A DNA stretch of 64,000 bases from Moesziomyces globuligerus (taxonomy: Eukaryota > Basidiomycota > Ustilaginomycetes > Ustilaginales > Ustilaginaceae), in assembly GCA_030849465.1 (NCBI GenBank), contig JARVLF010000021.1, forward strand, positions 372,001 to 436,000, read 5' to 3'. A program made the position numbers and the translations under genes. The notes below the pieces were generated by a model, which worked only from the letters and a program-made list of their open reading frames with translations, made no database searches and was not told the origin of the DNA. How positions within the stretch are numbered: position 1 is the first letter of the stretch; each line of letters begins with the position of its first letter. This document shows positions 18,534-27,543 of this stretch, piece after piece.

Positions 18534-20330
18534 ATGGATATCTTCAGGACCCTAGCTGGGGGCGGGGTGAGCTTCGACAAGAAGCGCTTCGAGAGCGATG
18601 TGAAGATCTTTGGCGCTGCGGACGAGGCGGCTTCCTCGTCGGCGGCGACGGCGACGGGCTCGGGCTCTTCGAAGCGCAAGCGCGGTTCTGCCTCTGCGGC
18701 GACAGATGCGAGCAAGAAGGAGGATGCGAAGCGGGTTATCGTTCCGGACGGCCTCGATTTCTTCGGCTCGGCGGCGAAGGCTAAGGCGACCGTGTCGGCG
18801 GTCGAGAGGGCGGAGAGGCAGAGCAAGCGCGAGGGCAAGCGTCGCAACACGTCCGACTCGGAGGACGACAGCGACGACAGCGATGGCAGCGATGGCAGCG
18901 ACGCTAACGATGAGCAGGAGGAGGAGGCGCTGACGAAGGCGACGCTAGCGACATTCCTCAAGCGCCACCGGATCAAGCTCAAGGGCACGGACGTGCCGCT
19001 GCCGATGGCGTCGTGGGCGGAGCTCGAGACGCGCTTCCGCGTCGCGCCGTGGCTGCGCGCCAACCTGGACAAGTGGGGATGGGGCGTACCGACTGCGATC
19101 CAGCAGGGAGCGATGCCTGTGCTGCTGGCCAACCGCGACCTGCTCGCCGGTGCGCCGACGGGCTCGGGCAAGACGCTCGCCTTCCTCGTTCCGCTGCTGC
19201 ACCATCTGGGAGCCTCGTCCAAAGCGGGATTCCGCGCGGTGATCGTCTCGCCGACGCGCGAGCTCGCGCAGCAGATCCACGACCAGATGCGTCGGCTGAG
19301 CGAGGGCCGCAATCTGCGCATCTGCGTGCTGACCAAGCCAGCCGACGCGGGCGCGATGCACGCGGATCCGAGCAAGCGCAAGAAGTACGACGTGCTCATC
19401 ACCACGCCGTTGCGACTGGTGCACGCGATCGAGAAGGACGAGCTGGATCTGTCCAACGTCCGACACCTCGTGCTGGACGAGGCGGATCGACTGTTGGAGG
19501 AGGGATTCCTCGAGCAGACGGATGCGATCCTGGCGGCGTGCTCGCATCCGCAGCTGCGCAAGGCACTCTTCTCGGCTACGCTGCCTGCAGGTGTCGAGGA
19601 GATGGCCAAGACTTTCATGGTCGACGAGTGTCGCGTCATCGTAGGCACCAAGGACAGTGCCACCGAGACCATCCAACAGCAGCTCCAGTTTGTCGGTTCC
19701 GAGGACGGCAAGCTGCACGCGCTGCGCTCGCTCATGCAGGAAGGTGGGCTCAAACCACCCGTGCTGTTGTTCGTCCAGTCGATCGACCGTGCCAAGGATC
19801 TCTTCCACGAACTCGTCTACGATGGGCTTCACGTCGATGTCATCCACTCGGAGCGTCCGAAGCTGCATCGCGAAGGCGTGATCAGCGCCTTCAAGCGCGG
19901 CGAGGTGTGGGTGCTCATCTGCACCGAACTCATCGCACGCGGCATCGACTTCAAGGGCGTCCAGCTCGTCATCAATTACGATTTCCCACAGAGCGTTCAG
20001 TCGTACATCCACCGCATCGGACGCACCGGTCGTGCAGGCAGGACTGGCAGAGCCATCACCTACTTCACCAAGGACGATGCTCCGCATCTCCGGACCGTGG
20101 TCAACGTCATGCGTCAGAGCGGTTGCCACGTCCCCGAGTGGATGCTCAAACTCAAAGCACCCAACAAGAAGCAGCGCAAACAACTCAGAGCCAACGCACC
20201 AGAGCGCAAGCAGATCAGAACCGTAGCCGCTTCCAGCATCGGCCGTCGCCAGGCCAACAAGCGCAAGGACATGATCGCCGCCTCCAAGCGCAGGAAACTC
20301 GACGCCAACGCGCCAGACCCGACCCAGTAG
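18534..20330 (+). CDS. ROK1: DEAD-box RNA helicase ROK1 (DDX52 family)
   Basis: 598 aa. The N-terminus MDIFRTLAGGGVSFDKKRF is characteristic of the Rok1 subfamily. After an acidic Ser/Asp linker come all helicase motifs: Walker A APTGSGKT (about 208), PTRELAQQ (about 240), the DEAD box as DEADRLLEEGF (about 316), SATLP (about 347), and motif VI HRIGRTGRAGRTGR (about 493). The C-terminus is basic. Rok1 acts in the nucleolus in early 18S rRNA processing and 40S assembly. It is intronless and converges with SGD1/NOM1, stop to stop 119 bp. Confidence 0.95.
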   Translation: MDIFRTLAGGGVSFDKKRFESDVKIFGAADEAASSSAATATGSGSSKRKRGSASAATDASKKEDAKRVIVPDGLDFFGSAAKAKATVSAVERAERQSKREGKRRNTSDSEDDSDDSDGSDGSDANDEQEEEALTKATLATFLKRHRIKLKGTDVPLPMASWAELETRFRVAPWLRANLDKWGWGVPTAIQQGAMPVLLANRDLLAGAPTGSGKTLAFLVPLLHHLGASSKAGFRAVIVSPTRELAQQIHDQMRRLSEGRNLRICVLTKPADAGAMHADPSKRKKYDVLITTPLRLVHAIEKDELDLSNVRHLVLDEADRLLEEGFLEQTDAILAACSHPQLRKALFSATLPAGVEEMAKTFMVDECRVIVGTKDSATETIQQQLQFVGSEDGKLHALRSLMQEGGLKPPVLLFVQSIDRAKDLFHELVYDGLHVDVIHSERPKLHREGVISAFKRGEVWVLICTELIARGIDFKGVQLVINYDFPQSVQSYIHRIGRTGRAGRTGRAITYFTKDDAPHLRTVVNVMRQSGCHVPEWMLKLKAPNKKQRKQLRANAPERKQIRTVAASSIGRRQANKRKDMIAASKRRKLDANAPDPTQ

Positions 20331-20449
20331 AAACTCACTCGACAAGAGCGGACAGCAGAGTTTTGCCAAGCCTCATTCCTTGACGATGAGACTCGTACGT
20401 GTGCAAAAGGGGGGTGTGCGGTCGGATCTGAGCATCGACGAGAGGGGAA

Positions 20450-23400
20450 TCAGAGGTCGTCGTCCGAGACGAGGTCCGAGGCGTCCGAATCGGCGTCGGC
20501 GGCCGCTACGCCGTCCTGCTGCTGGACGATGCGCTGGACGGTTTCGGTGACGAGGCGTACGGCGTCGCTGACGGTGTCGAGCAAGGGCTTGAGCTGAGCT
20601 TTGGCCTTCTTGTCGTCTCCGATGATGAGCTGCCTCTGCCTACGCTGGTCGAGGTTGGTGCCGAGGAAGAGAAGCAGACCCCTGGCGAGGTCCGAGCTGC
20701 CACCGAGCAGATTGGCGTGGAGGAGCTTGGTGATGCTGGCGGCCTTGAGAGGCTTTGTGACCGTGGGCAGATGGAGCGTCTTTGCGGGGCTCTTTGCCTG
20801 GAGCGACAAGACGAGGTGGATGAGCAGATGTCCGAGGAACTCGGCGGGCCGCGGCTGGACCTGGGTGAAATCGACCGTCTTGAGCGCCTGCAACGAAAGG
20901 CAGTCGTGCGTGATCCACCATGCGTAGGCGCGCGCGAGGTTGGCGAGACGACGCGGATCGACCCTCGCCGCGGTCTCGGTATCGAAGTTGGCGGCGGCGA
21001 ACTTTTCGCCTCCGACCTCGGACTCGCCGATCTCGCGGAGGAAGTCCCAGAGGCAGTACTGGAGCGTGATGCGCATGCCGTGGTCGTTGCGACAGACCTC
21101 GTGCGCGACGAGCGTGTAGTAGGGGTTGTAGACGCGCTCCGAACCGACGCAGTGCACGAGCACACGCACGATCTCGCGTCGCTGCACCTCGTTGAGCTTG
21201 AGCATAAGCACCTGCTCGGCCGCATTCTTAAAGTCGTCGGCGCCGAGCAGCGTTACAAACACCACACGGCGCGCGTCCGTGTTCATCCCCTGCGCCCGAG
21301 CCAGCGCCAACAACTCGGCCTGACCATCATCCACCGTCGTCTCGACCGGCATCGATGCGGCAGACTGGATCGCAGAGGCGCGCGCGCTCATCGGCAGCAA
21401 CTTGGTCAGTCCCTCCGCATCCGCCTGATCCGTCTGCCCCGTCCAGGCCGCTCCGACGAGCCACCACTTGCCCTTCTTGTCCGCATCGCGCAGGTCCTTG
21501 AGTCCGATCCGCAGCGGCTCGTGCGCACGCACCGTCCGCTTCTTGGCCATACCACCGAGGTACTTCTTCATGCGCGTCAGCAGCTGCCCCGCCGCACTGT
21601 TGGCGTTGACCGCATCGCCCGCCTTGGTCTTGCTCTTCTGCAGCTCCACCATGCGCTCGAGCATGAACTTGGTGCGCGTCGTCAGCGTCGCCCCTTTCCC
21701 GACCCTCGCCTGCGTCAGCGCGATGATCGCCTTGAGCGACGTCGAATCATCCGCCCGCAACTGATGTCCGCACGACCGAATCGTCCTCAGCAGCAACTCG
21801 ATCTCCACCTCGCCCACCTCGCCAACGTTACCCATGCTCTTTTCACCGACACCCTCGGGCTGCTCGCCGAGGAACATGCGGATGAGGTCGTAGATGAGCG
21901 GACACGCGACGACGTGCAGGTTGTACAGCTCGCACGCAAGCACGCACAGGTTGAGACACTCCTTGCCCGCCACCTCGTCGTCCTCGGCTCCGAGCGCCGA
22001 GCCCATCGCCTTGGCAGCGTCGTAGTGCCTCGCGAGCTCTTCGACGAGCTTCTGCACAAAGGCGGCGGCGAACTCGACGCCGACGACCTTGTGCAGCGCC
22101 GCGACGAGCGCCGCGTGCAGGATGACAAACGTGTCGATCAGGTTGGTGCGCGCGCTGATCGTGTCGAGGAGGAGCTGCGTGAGCGTCGCCGTGACGTGCG
22201 CGCGCGCGTGCGTGCGGTACAGCGCCTCGTACTCGGAGACGATCGTGTCGATGTTGCCGTCGCCCAGCCGATTGAGCAGGCCCTGCGCCTGCCGCCGCAG
22301 CTTCTGCGCCGCGACCGGATCCATCTCGAGCTCGGAGCCCGTGGTAGCCTTGCCTGTCGAGGCAGTGGCTTCTTCCGCCGCCAGCTTCGCGCGCAATGCC
22401 GGCGGGATGTATTTGGTAGACGGACCAGCTGCCGTCATCGTCGATGCCGCGGCGGGGGCCGGTCTCGAAGATGAAGAGGCACCTTCACCTGCGATGAGCG
22501 CACGCGCTTCTTCCGCTTCCGAATCGTCGGCGGTGTCCTGACTGTCTTGGTCCGAGTCGAGCGCGTCGCCCTCGTCCTCTTCGTCCGTAGTAGCCATCGC
22601 GGCGTCCCAGTTGCTAAAGTCGTCCTCGTCGTTGGAATCAAAGTCGTACATGTCGGCGTCCTCGAGGTCGTCTACATCCTCATCGCTCGCCTGCTCCAAT
22701 CCGCCTTCCGAGTGCTCCTCCTCCTCCACATCCTCCTCCTCATCCTCACTCTCGTCTGATCCGGACGTCTCTCCCTCGCCATCCTCTTGATCCTCTTCCT
22801 CGCTTGCCGTTTCCAGCCCCGAGTCGTCGCTGTCCTCGTCCGCCTCCTCCTCTGCGTCGCTGCCGCTGTCCTCAAACATGCCGACCTGGAAGCGGTCGAG
22901 GTCGTCGAGGAAGTCGTCCAGATCGTCGCGCACCACGTCGTCGCCCTGTCGGCTCTTGCCGAGCTGGAATTCGAGCCATCTGATCTCGTCCTCCTCGTCC
23001 TTCTCCTGCTGGCTCATCAGATGTCGGCTCTTCTTCTTGGCGGCTGGCTCGCCGCCTGCCTTGCCCTTGCCCTTGCCCGCGGACGATCCTGCCTCGGACC
23101 GCGCGAGCATCTTCTCGAGCGCCGTCGGCTTGGCTGCATCGCTGCTCTTCTTTGCTGTCCTCACGACCTCTGTCTCGCCCGTGAACGGGTTGAGTCGCGT
23201 CTTCTGCGGCTCGCTGCTCTCCATCCGTTGGGCGGACGCTGTGCTGCTCTTGGGCTTCTTGATCACCTTGAGCGTCTGTTCCGGCTGCTTTTCCAGCTTA
23301 CGCTTGGGTGCAGGTGCGGAGGATGAAGATGCAGCCGCATTCGAGTGGCTCTTGGCTGCATGGTTCGGTGTAGACTGCCTGCGTGGTTGGGGGTGCTGCT

Positions 23401-23707
23401 GCTGCTGCGCTTGCTGCGCTTGCTGCGCTTGCTGCGCTTCCTTTTCCTGGTTTCGAAGCGACTTGATCGGACCACGAGGAGTGCCCTTGGCTGTCCCGTT
23501 TACGGCGCTTTGAGGGCGACCGATGGCTTTCAGCTGTGGCTTTCCTCTGTGCTGCGAGGAGGCATCGGTGTGCTGACGGCCGTTGGATCCGCCGCGGTGG
23601 TGCGGGCGGAAGGAGCGTTTGGAAGGAGCTGCGAGGCCAAGCTCGTCGCGCAGCGCTGCGGGCAGCGCGGTGGTGTGGCGCGATTTTGTGCGCGGATCGA
23701 ACGGCAT
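20450..23707 (-). CDS. SGD1: Nucleolar MIF4G/MA3 protein SGD1 (NOM1 homologue)
   Basis: 1085 aa. The first 460 residues are basic, then strongly acidic, low complexity, with a Gln-Ala repeat (QQAQQAQQAQQ). A MIF4G domain (about 465-700) begins LRRQAQGLLNRLGDGNI, and an MA3 domain (about 795-930) contains VVFVTLLGADDFKNAAEQ and LNEVQRREIVRVLVHC. This order is that of yeast Sgd1 and human NOM1, nucleolar proteins needed for 18S rRNA maturation; NOM1 also tethers PP1. The start is MPFDPRTKSRH, followed by the family-like LPAALRDELGL. An in-frame ATG at 23938 would add 77 unrelated residues and leave only 23 bp to PRP17, so it was rejected. Confidence 0.9.
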   Translation of the reverse strand: MPFDPRTKSRHTTALPAALRDELGLAAPSKRSFRPHHRGGSNGRQHTDASSQHRGKPQLKAIGRPQSAVNGTAKGTPRGPIKSLRNQEKEAQQAQQAQQAQQQQHPQPRRQSTPNHAAKSHSNAAASSSSAPAPKRKLEKQPEQTLKVIKKPKSSTASAQRMESSEPQKTRLNPFTGETEVVRTAKKSSDAAKPTALEKMLARSEAGSSAGKGKGKAGGEPAAKKKSRHLMSQQEKDEEDEIRWLEFQLGKSRQGDDVVRDDLDDFLDDLDRFQVGMFEDSGSDAEEEADEDSDDSGLETASEEEDQEDGEGETSGSDESEDEEEDVEEEEHSEGGLEQASDEDVDDLEDADMYDFDSNDEDDFSNWDAAMATTDEEDEGDALDSDQDSQDTADDSEAEEARALIAGEGASSSSRPAPAAASTMTAAGPSTKYIPPALRAKLAAEEATASTGKATTGSELEMDPVAAQKLRRQAQGLLNRLGDGNIDTIVSEYEALYRTHARAHVTATLTQLLLDTISARTNLIDTFVILHAALVAALHKVVGVEFAAAFVQKLVEELARHYDAAKAMGSALGAEDDEVAGKECLNLCVLACELYNLHVVACPLIYDLIRMFLGEQPEGVGEKSMGNVGEVGEVEIELLLRTIRSCGHQLRADDSTSLKAIIALTQARVGKGATLTTRTKFMLERMVELQKSKTKAGDAVNANSAAGQLLTRMKKYLGGMAKKRTVRAHEPLRIGLKDLRDADKKGKWWLVGAAWTGQTDQADAEGLTKLLPMSARASAIQSAASMPVETTVDDGQAELLALARAQGMNTDARRVVFVTLLGADDFKNAAEQVLMLKLNEVQRREIVRVLVHCVGSERVYNPYYTLVAHEVCRNDHGMRITLQYCLWDFLREIGESEVGGEKFAAANFDTETAARVDPRRLANLARAYAWWITHDCLSLQALKTVDFTQVQPRPAEFLGHLLIHLVLSLQAKSPAKTLHLPTVTKPLKAASITKLLHANLLGGSSDLARGLLLFLGTNLDQRRQRQLIIGDDKKAKAQLKPLLDTVSDAVRLVTETVQRIVQQQDGVAAADADSDASDLVSDDDL
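23395..23442. repeat. CTGCTGCGCTTG-type tandem repeat inside SGD1
   Basis: CTGCTG followed by four copies of a CTGCGCTTG nonamer, encoding the Gln-Gln-Ala repeat of the disordered N-terminus; likely length-polymorphic. Confidence 0.7.
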
Positions 23708-23961
23708 GGTTGCAGGTCGATGCCACCGACAGTGGATAGATGGTCGATAGCTGCCAAGGTGGTGGTGGTGATGCAAGCAGAAGGTCCGAAGGAAGTCGTT
23801 TGTCAAAAGTCGAGTTTCGGCCACGGAAATTTTGGCGCGAATCTCGGAAATCGGAGCTGATTGCGGGCGGAATGGCTTTGTTTGGAAGTGACATCCGAAC
23901 CTTCGATCCGCTCGGCTGATGGCCACCACCTGCTTCATTCACCCTCGACTCGGCTTGCAAC
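23708..23961. promoter_or_regulatory. Shared divergent promoter SGD1/PRP17
   Basis: 254 bp between two divergent RNA-processing genes. It contains GGAAATTTTGGCGCG at 23825-23838, an AAATTTT core about 120 bp from either ATG. Confidence 0.5.
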
Positions 23962-25980
23962 ATGGACGCACTCGCAGGGTACGGCTCGGACGACAGCGAC
24001 GTCGATGTGCGCAGCTCGCCGCGACCGGCGCAGTCCCATGCGACCGCTGCGGCTGAACCGCTCGAGTACGATCCCACCGACGCCTTCGGTCTCAACTCGC
24101 TCCGATCCGACGCACAAGACAGTGCGCAGCCGACCTCTCAACCTACTACACCTCAGCAGAACGATACCAGCAGCCGCAACGCAAGATCTTCAAAGCAGAA
24201 GCGCGGCGCCTCTGCAGCCGCTCCCGTGGCTCCAGCGGCGAGTACATCCGCCACGCCATCCACGTCGGCCTCGGCGTCTTCGGTGGGCACCGTGGCTCTG
24301 ACGCCCAAGGTGATCGACAACTCGTCGGCAACCGAGGCGCTGCTTCTGCGTCCGGACGACAGCACGATGCACGTCAACATCCGCTACGCCGATATGACGG
24401 CGCCGCAGCTCGGGCCCGAGAATCCGTTCGCCTCGCAGTCGCAGCGCCATCTGGGCGCGCAGCAGAACACGCTCAGCGGGCACGCCGAGGCGGCGGCGGT
24501 GTCGGACTTTGACTTTCGCAACCAGCAGCGTACGTTTCACGTGTACGGTTACGCGCGCGATCCGTCGCTGCTGGCGTCGTCGACGCATCCGCGGTATGTG
24601 GGCGACCAGGACGCTGCGGCGAGCCTGGGCGGTGCGTCGGCGGTCGACCTGCGTGCGGGCCAGGCGGGCTTCCGACCTGCAACCAAATCGCTGCGTAAGA
24701 AGCGCGGCGGCACGGCGGGCGATCCCGGCATCGTCGAGGGCGACGGCGCCTACGTCGGCCCCTGGGCCAAGTGGGAGGGCGACGACAATGTCGCTGCGCA
24801 GCTGCTTGGCAGTGCCAGCGCGAGGGGAGAGGTGGGGCCGACCGGGGCGGAGCTGGCAGCAGCGCAGGCAAAGGCGGACGAGAGGGAGCGGGAGAAGCGC
24901 GAGGCGGAGAGCGCGAGGAAGGAGGCGGAGGGCAAGGACGAGGTGACCGAGACGAGCGTCTTCCACGGCACGAGCATGTACGACTACCAGGGGCGGACGT
25001 ACATGCACGTGCCGACGGATGTGGATGTGAACCTGGCGGGCGAGGCGGGCGATCAGGAGTGCTACGTGCCCAAGACGTGCATACACACGTTCCGCGGCCA
25101 TACCAAGGGCGTGAGTACGCTGCGGCTGCTGCCGCGTTCGGGCCATCTTGTGCTGTCTGCGTCGCTGGATACGACGGTGAAGCTGTGGGATGCGTACCAC
25201 GAGCGACGGTGTCTGCGGACGTTTATGGGGCATTCCAAGGCGGTGCGCGACGTGGTCTTTTCCAACGACGGACGACGATTCCTCTCGGCGGGTTACGATC
25301 GGCAGGTCAAGCTGTGGGATACCGAGACGGGTGCGTGTCTGGATAGCTTTTCCAACGGCAAGACGGCGTACTGTCTGACTTTCCATCCGGACGAGGACAA
25401 GCAGCACATCTTCCTGGCGGGGATGAGTGATAAGAAGGTGATTCAGTGGGACATGCAGTCGCACACCATCACGCAGGAGTACGTGTCGCACTTGGGGCCC
25501 GTGAACACGATCACGTTTGTCGATCAGAATCGACGCTTCGTCACCACCTCGGACGACAAGACGATGCGCGGTTGGGACTACGACATCCCTGTGGTGATCA
25601 AGTACATTGCTGATCCGAGCATGCACTCGATGCCTGCGGTCAGCGTCTCTCCCAACCGCAAATGGATCGCTGCTCAGAGCATGGATAATCAGATCCTCAC
25701 CTTTGCCTCGGACGGCTTCAAGCAGAATCGAAAAAAGACCTTCAAGGGTCACAGCGTAGCCGGCTTCGCCTGCCAGGTAGGCTTCAGCCCGGACGGCAAG
25801 TTGCTCAGCAGCGGCGATGCGGACGGCAACCTCTGCTTCTGGGACTGGAAGTCCACCCGCCTCCTCAAACGCATCCGACACGCCCACCGCGAAGCCGTCA
25901 TCGCCCACGCCTGGCTCCCGCACGAATCCAGCAAGGTCGTCACCGCCTCCTGGGACGGCGACATCAAACTGTGGGACTGA
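23962..25980 (+). CDS. PRP17: Pre-mRNA splicing factor PRP17/CDC40
   Basis: 672 aa. The N-terminus (MDALAGYGSDDSD) is a disordered acidic start typical of Prp17 proteins. Residues about 140-350 contain conserved Prp17 stretches such as QQRTFHVYGYARDPS and DYQGRTYMHVPTDVDVNL. Seven WD40 repeats fill residues 376-672, starting at CIHTFRGHTKGVSTLRLLPR and ending KVVTASWDGDIKLWD at the stop. Prp17 is a second-step splicing factor in the catalytic spliceosome. It is intronless itself. It converges with RRS1, stop to stop 167 bp. Confidence 0.96.
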   Translation: MDALAGYGSDDSDVDVRSSPRPAQSHATAAAEPLEYDPTDAFGLNSLRSDAQDSAQPTSQPTTPQQNDTSSRNARSSKQKRGASAAAPVAPAASTSATPSTSASASSVGTVALTPKVIDNSSATEALLLRPDDSTMHVNIRYADMTAPQLGPENPFASQSQRHLGAQQNTLSGHAEAAAVSDFDFRNQQRTFHVYGYARDPSLLASSTHPRYVGDQDAAASLGGASAVDLRAGQAGFRPATKSLRKKRGGTAGDPGIVEGDGAYVGPWAKWEGDDNVAAQLLGSASARGEVGPTGAELAAAQAKADEREREKREAESARKEAEGKDEVTETSVFHGTSMYDYQGRTYMHVPTDVDVNLAGEAGDQECYVPKTCIHTFRGHTKGVSTLRLLPRSGHLVLSASLDTTVKLWDAYHERRCLRTFMGHSKAVRDVVFSNDGRRFLSAGYDRQVKLWDTETGACLDSFSNGKTAYCLTFHPDEDKQHIFLAGMSDKKVIQWDMQSHTITQEYVSHLGPVNTITFVDQNRRFVTTSDDKTMRGWDYDIPVVIKYIADPSMHSMPAVSVSPNRKWIAAQSMDNQILTFASDGFKQNRKKTFKGHSVAGFACQVGFSPDGKLLSSGDADGNLCFWDWKSTRLLKRIRHAHREAVIAHAWLPHESSKVVTASWDGDIKLWD

Positions 25981-26014
25981 AATCCCCACCCTCACCTCTT
26001 GCACCACTGCAATC

Positions 26015-26029
26015 CACACACACACACAC
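26015..26029. repeat. (CA)n microsatellite
   Basis: Seven CA units in the short PRP17-RRS1 convergent gap. Confidence 0.8.
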
Positions 26030-26147
26030 CTTCAAATCGGCACATGGCGAAAGATGACAATGTCGGAGAGAGAGAAAAGCGTACAAAACGGGAGATGAGA
26101 ACAAGGAAAGCGACGAATCGCCGGCGCAGGCGGGGAGACGAGGGATT

Positions 26148-27176
26148 TCACTTGCGACCTTTGCGCGGGCGGTCGGACTTGGCCAAGCTGGTGACGCCGT
26201 GGCCGTTGGTAGCAAAGTGGACGGCCTTTCTGGTGTTGACGAGGTCGGCGTCGCCCTGTCCGGGCGCGTTTGCACGCTTGCGCATGGCCGAGGTGCCGAG
26301 CTTGTTGAGGAGGGCGAGGTTGTTGGCGCGCTCCTTGGCGGCGTCCTTTTCGTTGGGGTCAAACTTGCGCTTGATGCCCTTGGGCTTGTTCTCCCCCTGG
26401 AGCGTCTTGTCGAAGCGGCCCATGGATGCGGTGCTGGCGCGGTTGCGGAGGACGTCGGCCTCGAGCTCGGCCTTGCGGCGCTCTCGCTGGGCGGCTCTGG
26501 CGAGCTTGGCGGCGTTGGCATCGCCCATGCCACCTGCTGGCTTGGACGACGACGACGAGGAGGCCGAGGCGGTGGCGGCAGCCGCACGCGCGACGTTCTT
26601 GAGACGCTGATTTTCGTTCTTTGCCATCTTGGCCAGGCGGTCCTTCTTTGCGGTTTTGGCGGGGTCGAGGTCGGGGTTGCCGTTGTTCTTGAGTTCGTGG
26701 ATCCACTGGTCCTCGGCGTCCTTGTTGGCGCCCTTGTAGCCCCAGCGCGGCACCCACTCCTGGGTGGCCTCGTCAAAGACCATCTTGTCGCGCTTGCGCG
26801 ACTGGATGCCCTTCTGCTTGGCGAACTTCTCCCACTTGGTGAGCGGCTTGGGCTTGGGCAGGCTCTTCTCGCGCGGCAGCCGCGCGGCGAAGGCGGGCAG
26901 CGCCGCCAGCGGGCCGTACTCGGCGTCGCGGCTCACCGGCAGCGCAAAGATGTGGTTGATGAGCGACTGCACGCCCTCACGCGCGCGTTCGCGTAGCCGC
27001 TCCGGCGACAGCGACGTGACCGGATTGGGGTTGATCGAGGTGAGCAGGCCGAGGTCGAACTGGTACGGCGTAGCGCCCTGGTCGACGGTGGTAGGCTTGT
27101 ACTTGGACGACGAGGCGGCAGCGAGCGCCGTGCCGTCGAGCGAGGTCGCTGCATCCGCAACGACTGTAGTAGGCAT
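26148..27176 (-). CDS. RRS1: Ribosome biogenesis protein RRS1
   Basis: 342 aa. Conserved RRS1 blocks are present in order: YQFDLGLLTSINPNPV, INHIFALPVSR, LPREKSLPKPKPLTKWEKFA, KQKGIQSRKRDKMVFDE and WVPRWGYKGANKDAEDQWI, followed by a Lys/Arg-rich C-terminus with a nuclear/nucleolar localisation character. Rrs1, with Rpf2, recruits the 5S RNP to the pre-60S particle. The start is MPTTVVAD; the open frame extends upstream but only through non-ATG codons. TTTGAAAATTTTCATC lies 160 bp upstream, the closest match in the window to the yeast RRPE element. It is divergent from the GH26-like gene. Confidence 0.94.
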   Translation of the reverse strand: MPTTVVADAATSLDGTALAAASSSKYKPTTVDQGATPYQFDLGLLTSINPNPVTSLSPERLRERAREGVQSLINHIFALPVSRDAEYGPLAALPAFAARLPREKSLPKPKPLTKWEKFAKQKGIQSRKRDKMVFDEATQEWVPRWGYKGANKDAEDQWIHELKNNGNPDLDPAKTAKKDRLAKMAKNENQRLKNVARAAAATASASSSSSSKPAGGMGDANAAKLARAAQRERRKAELEADVLRNRASTASMGRFDKTLQGENKPKGIKRKFDPNEKDAAKERANNLALLNKLGTSAMRKRANAPGQGDADLVNTRKAVHFATNGHGVTSLAKSDRPRKGRK

Positions 27177-27543
27177 GTTGGGCGGGATGTGAGTAGTGAT
27201 GGTGTGGGTGATGGTAGTAGCGGTGGTGGTGGTGCGAGGCGGCACTGCCAGCAAATGTGAAGTGCGTTTTTTTCGAGCCGCCAGAATTTCCTCTCTGCTG
27301 CCTTTGCCGTTGCCGTTGGCGTTCCTTCCTGCCGGCTTTGAAAATTTTCATCTCGATAGTCTGCTCGCCCGATTTCGGGCGTCCCTCTCCGATGTGGAGG
27401 CTTGGCCGTGCTGCATGGACCCTGACTGGCCGAGCTCGACTTAGCCATGCTTCGGACTGGCTCTAGCAACGCTCAACGAGCGCCTTGCCGTCCTGATTGC
27501 TGACCACCACATACTGACTATACTGACTGGCAGCTTGGCAGGG
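27177..27543. other. Divergent intergenic region RRS1 / GH26-like gene
   Basis: 367 bp. Just before the GH26-like ATG, a CTGACTATACTGAC pair followed by CAG (27514-27533) resembles an intron 3' end, so an upstream exon of that gene cannot be excluded. Confidence 0.5.
27336..27351. promoter_or_regulatory. RRPE-like element upstream of RRS1
   Basis: TTTGAAAATTTTCATC contains TGAAAATTTTCA, palindromic and close to the yeast rRNA-processing element. Function in smuts is inferred. Confidence 0.45.

Noticed and set aside
23708..23938. 77-residue N-terminal extension of SGD1
   Set aside because: It would overlap the divergent promoter, leave 23 bp to PRP17, and has no similarity to SGD1/NOM1 N-termini.
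18141..27543. Operon-like unit of RNA-processing genes
   Set aside because: The genes alternate in strand and each has its own promoter; at most co-regulation through shared elements is suggested.
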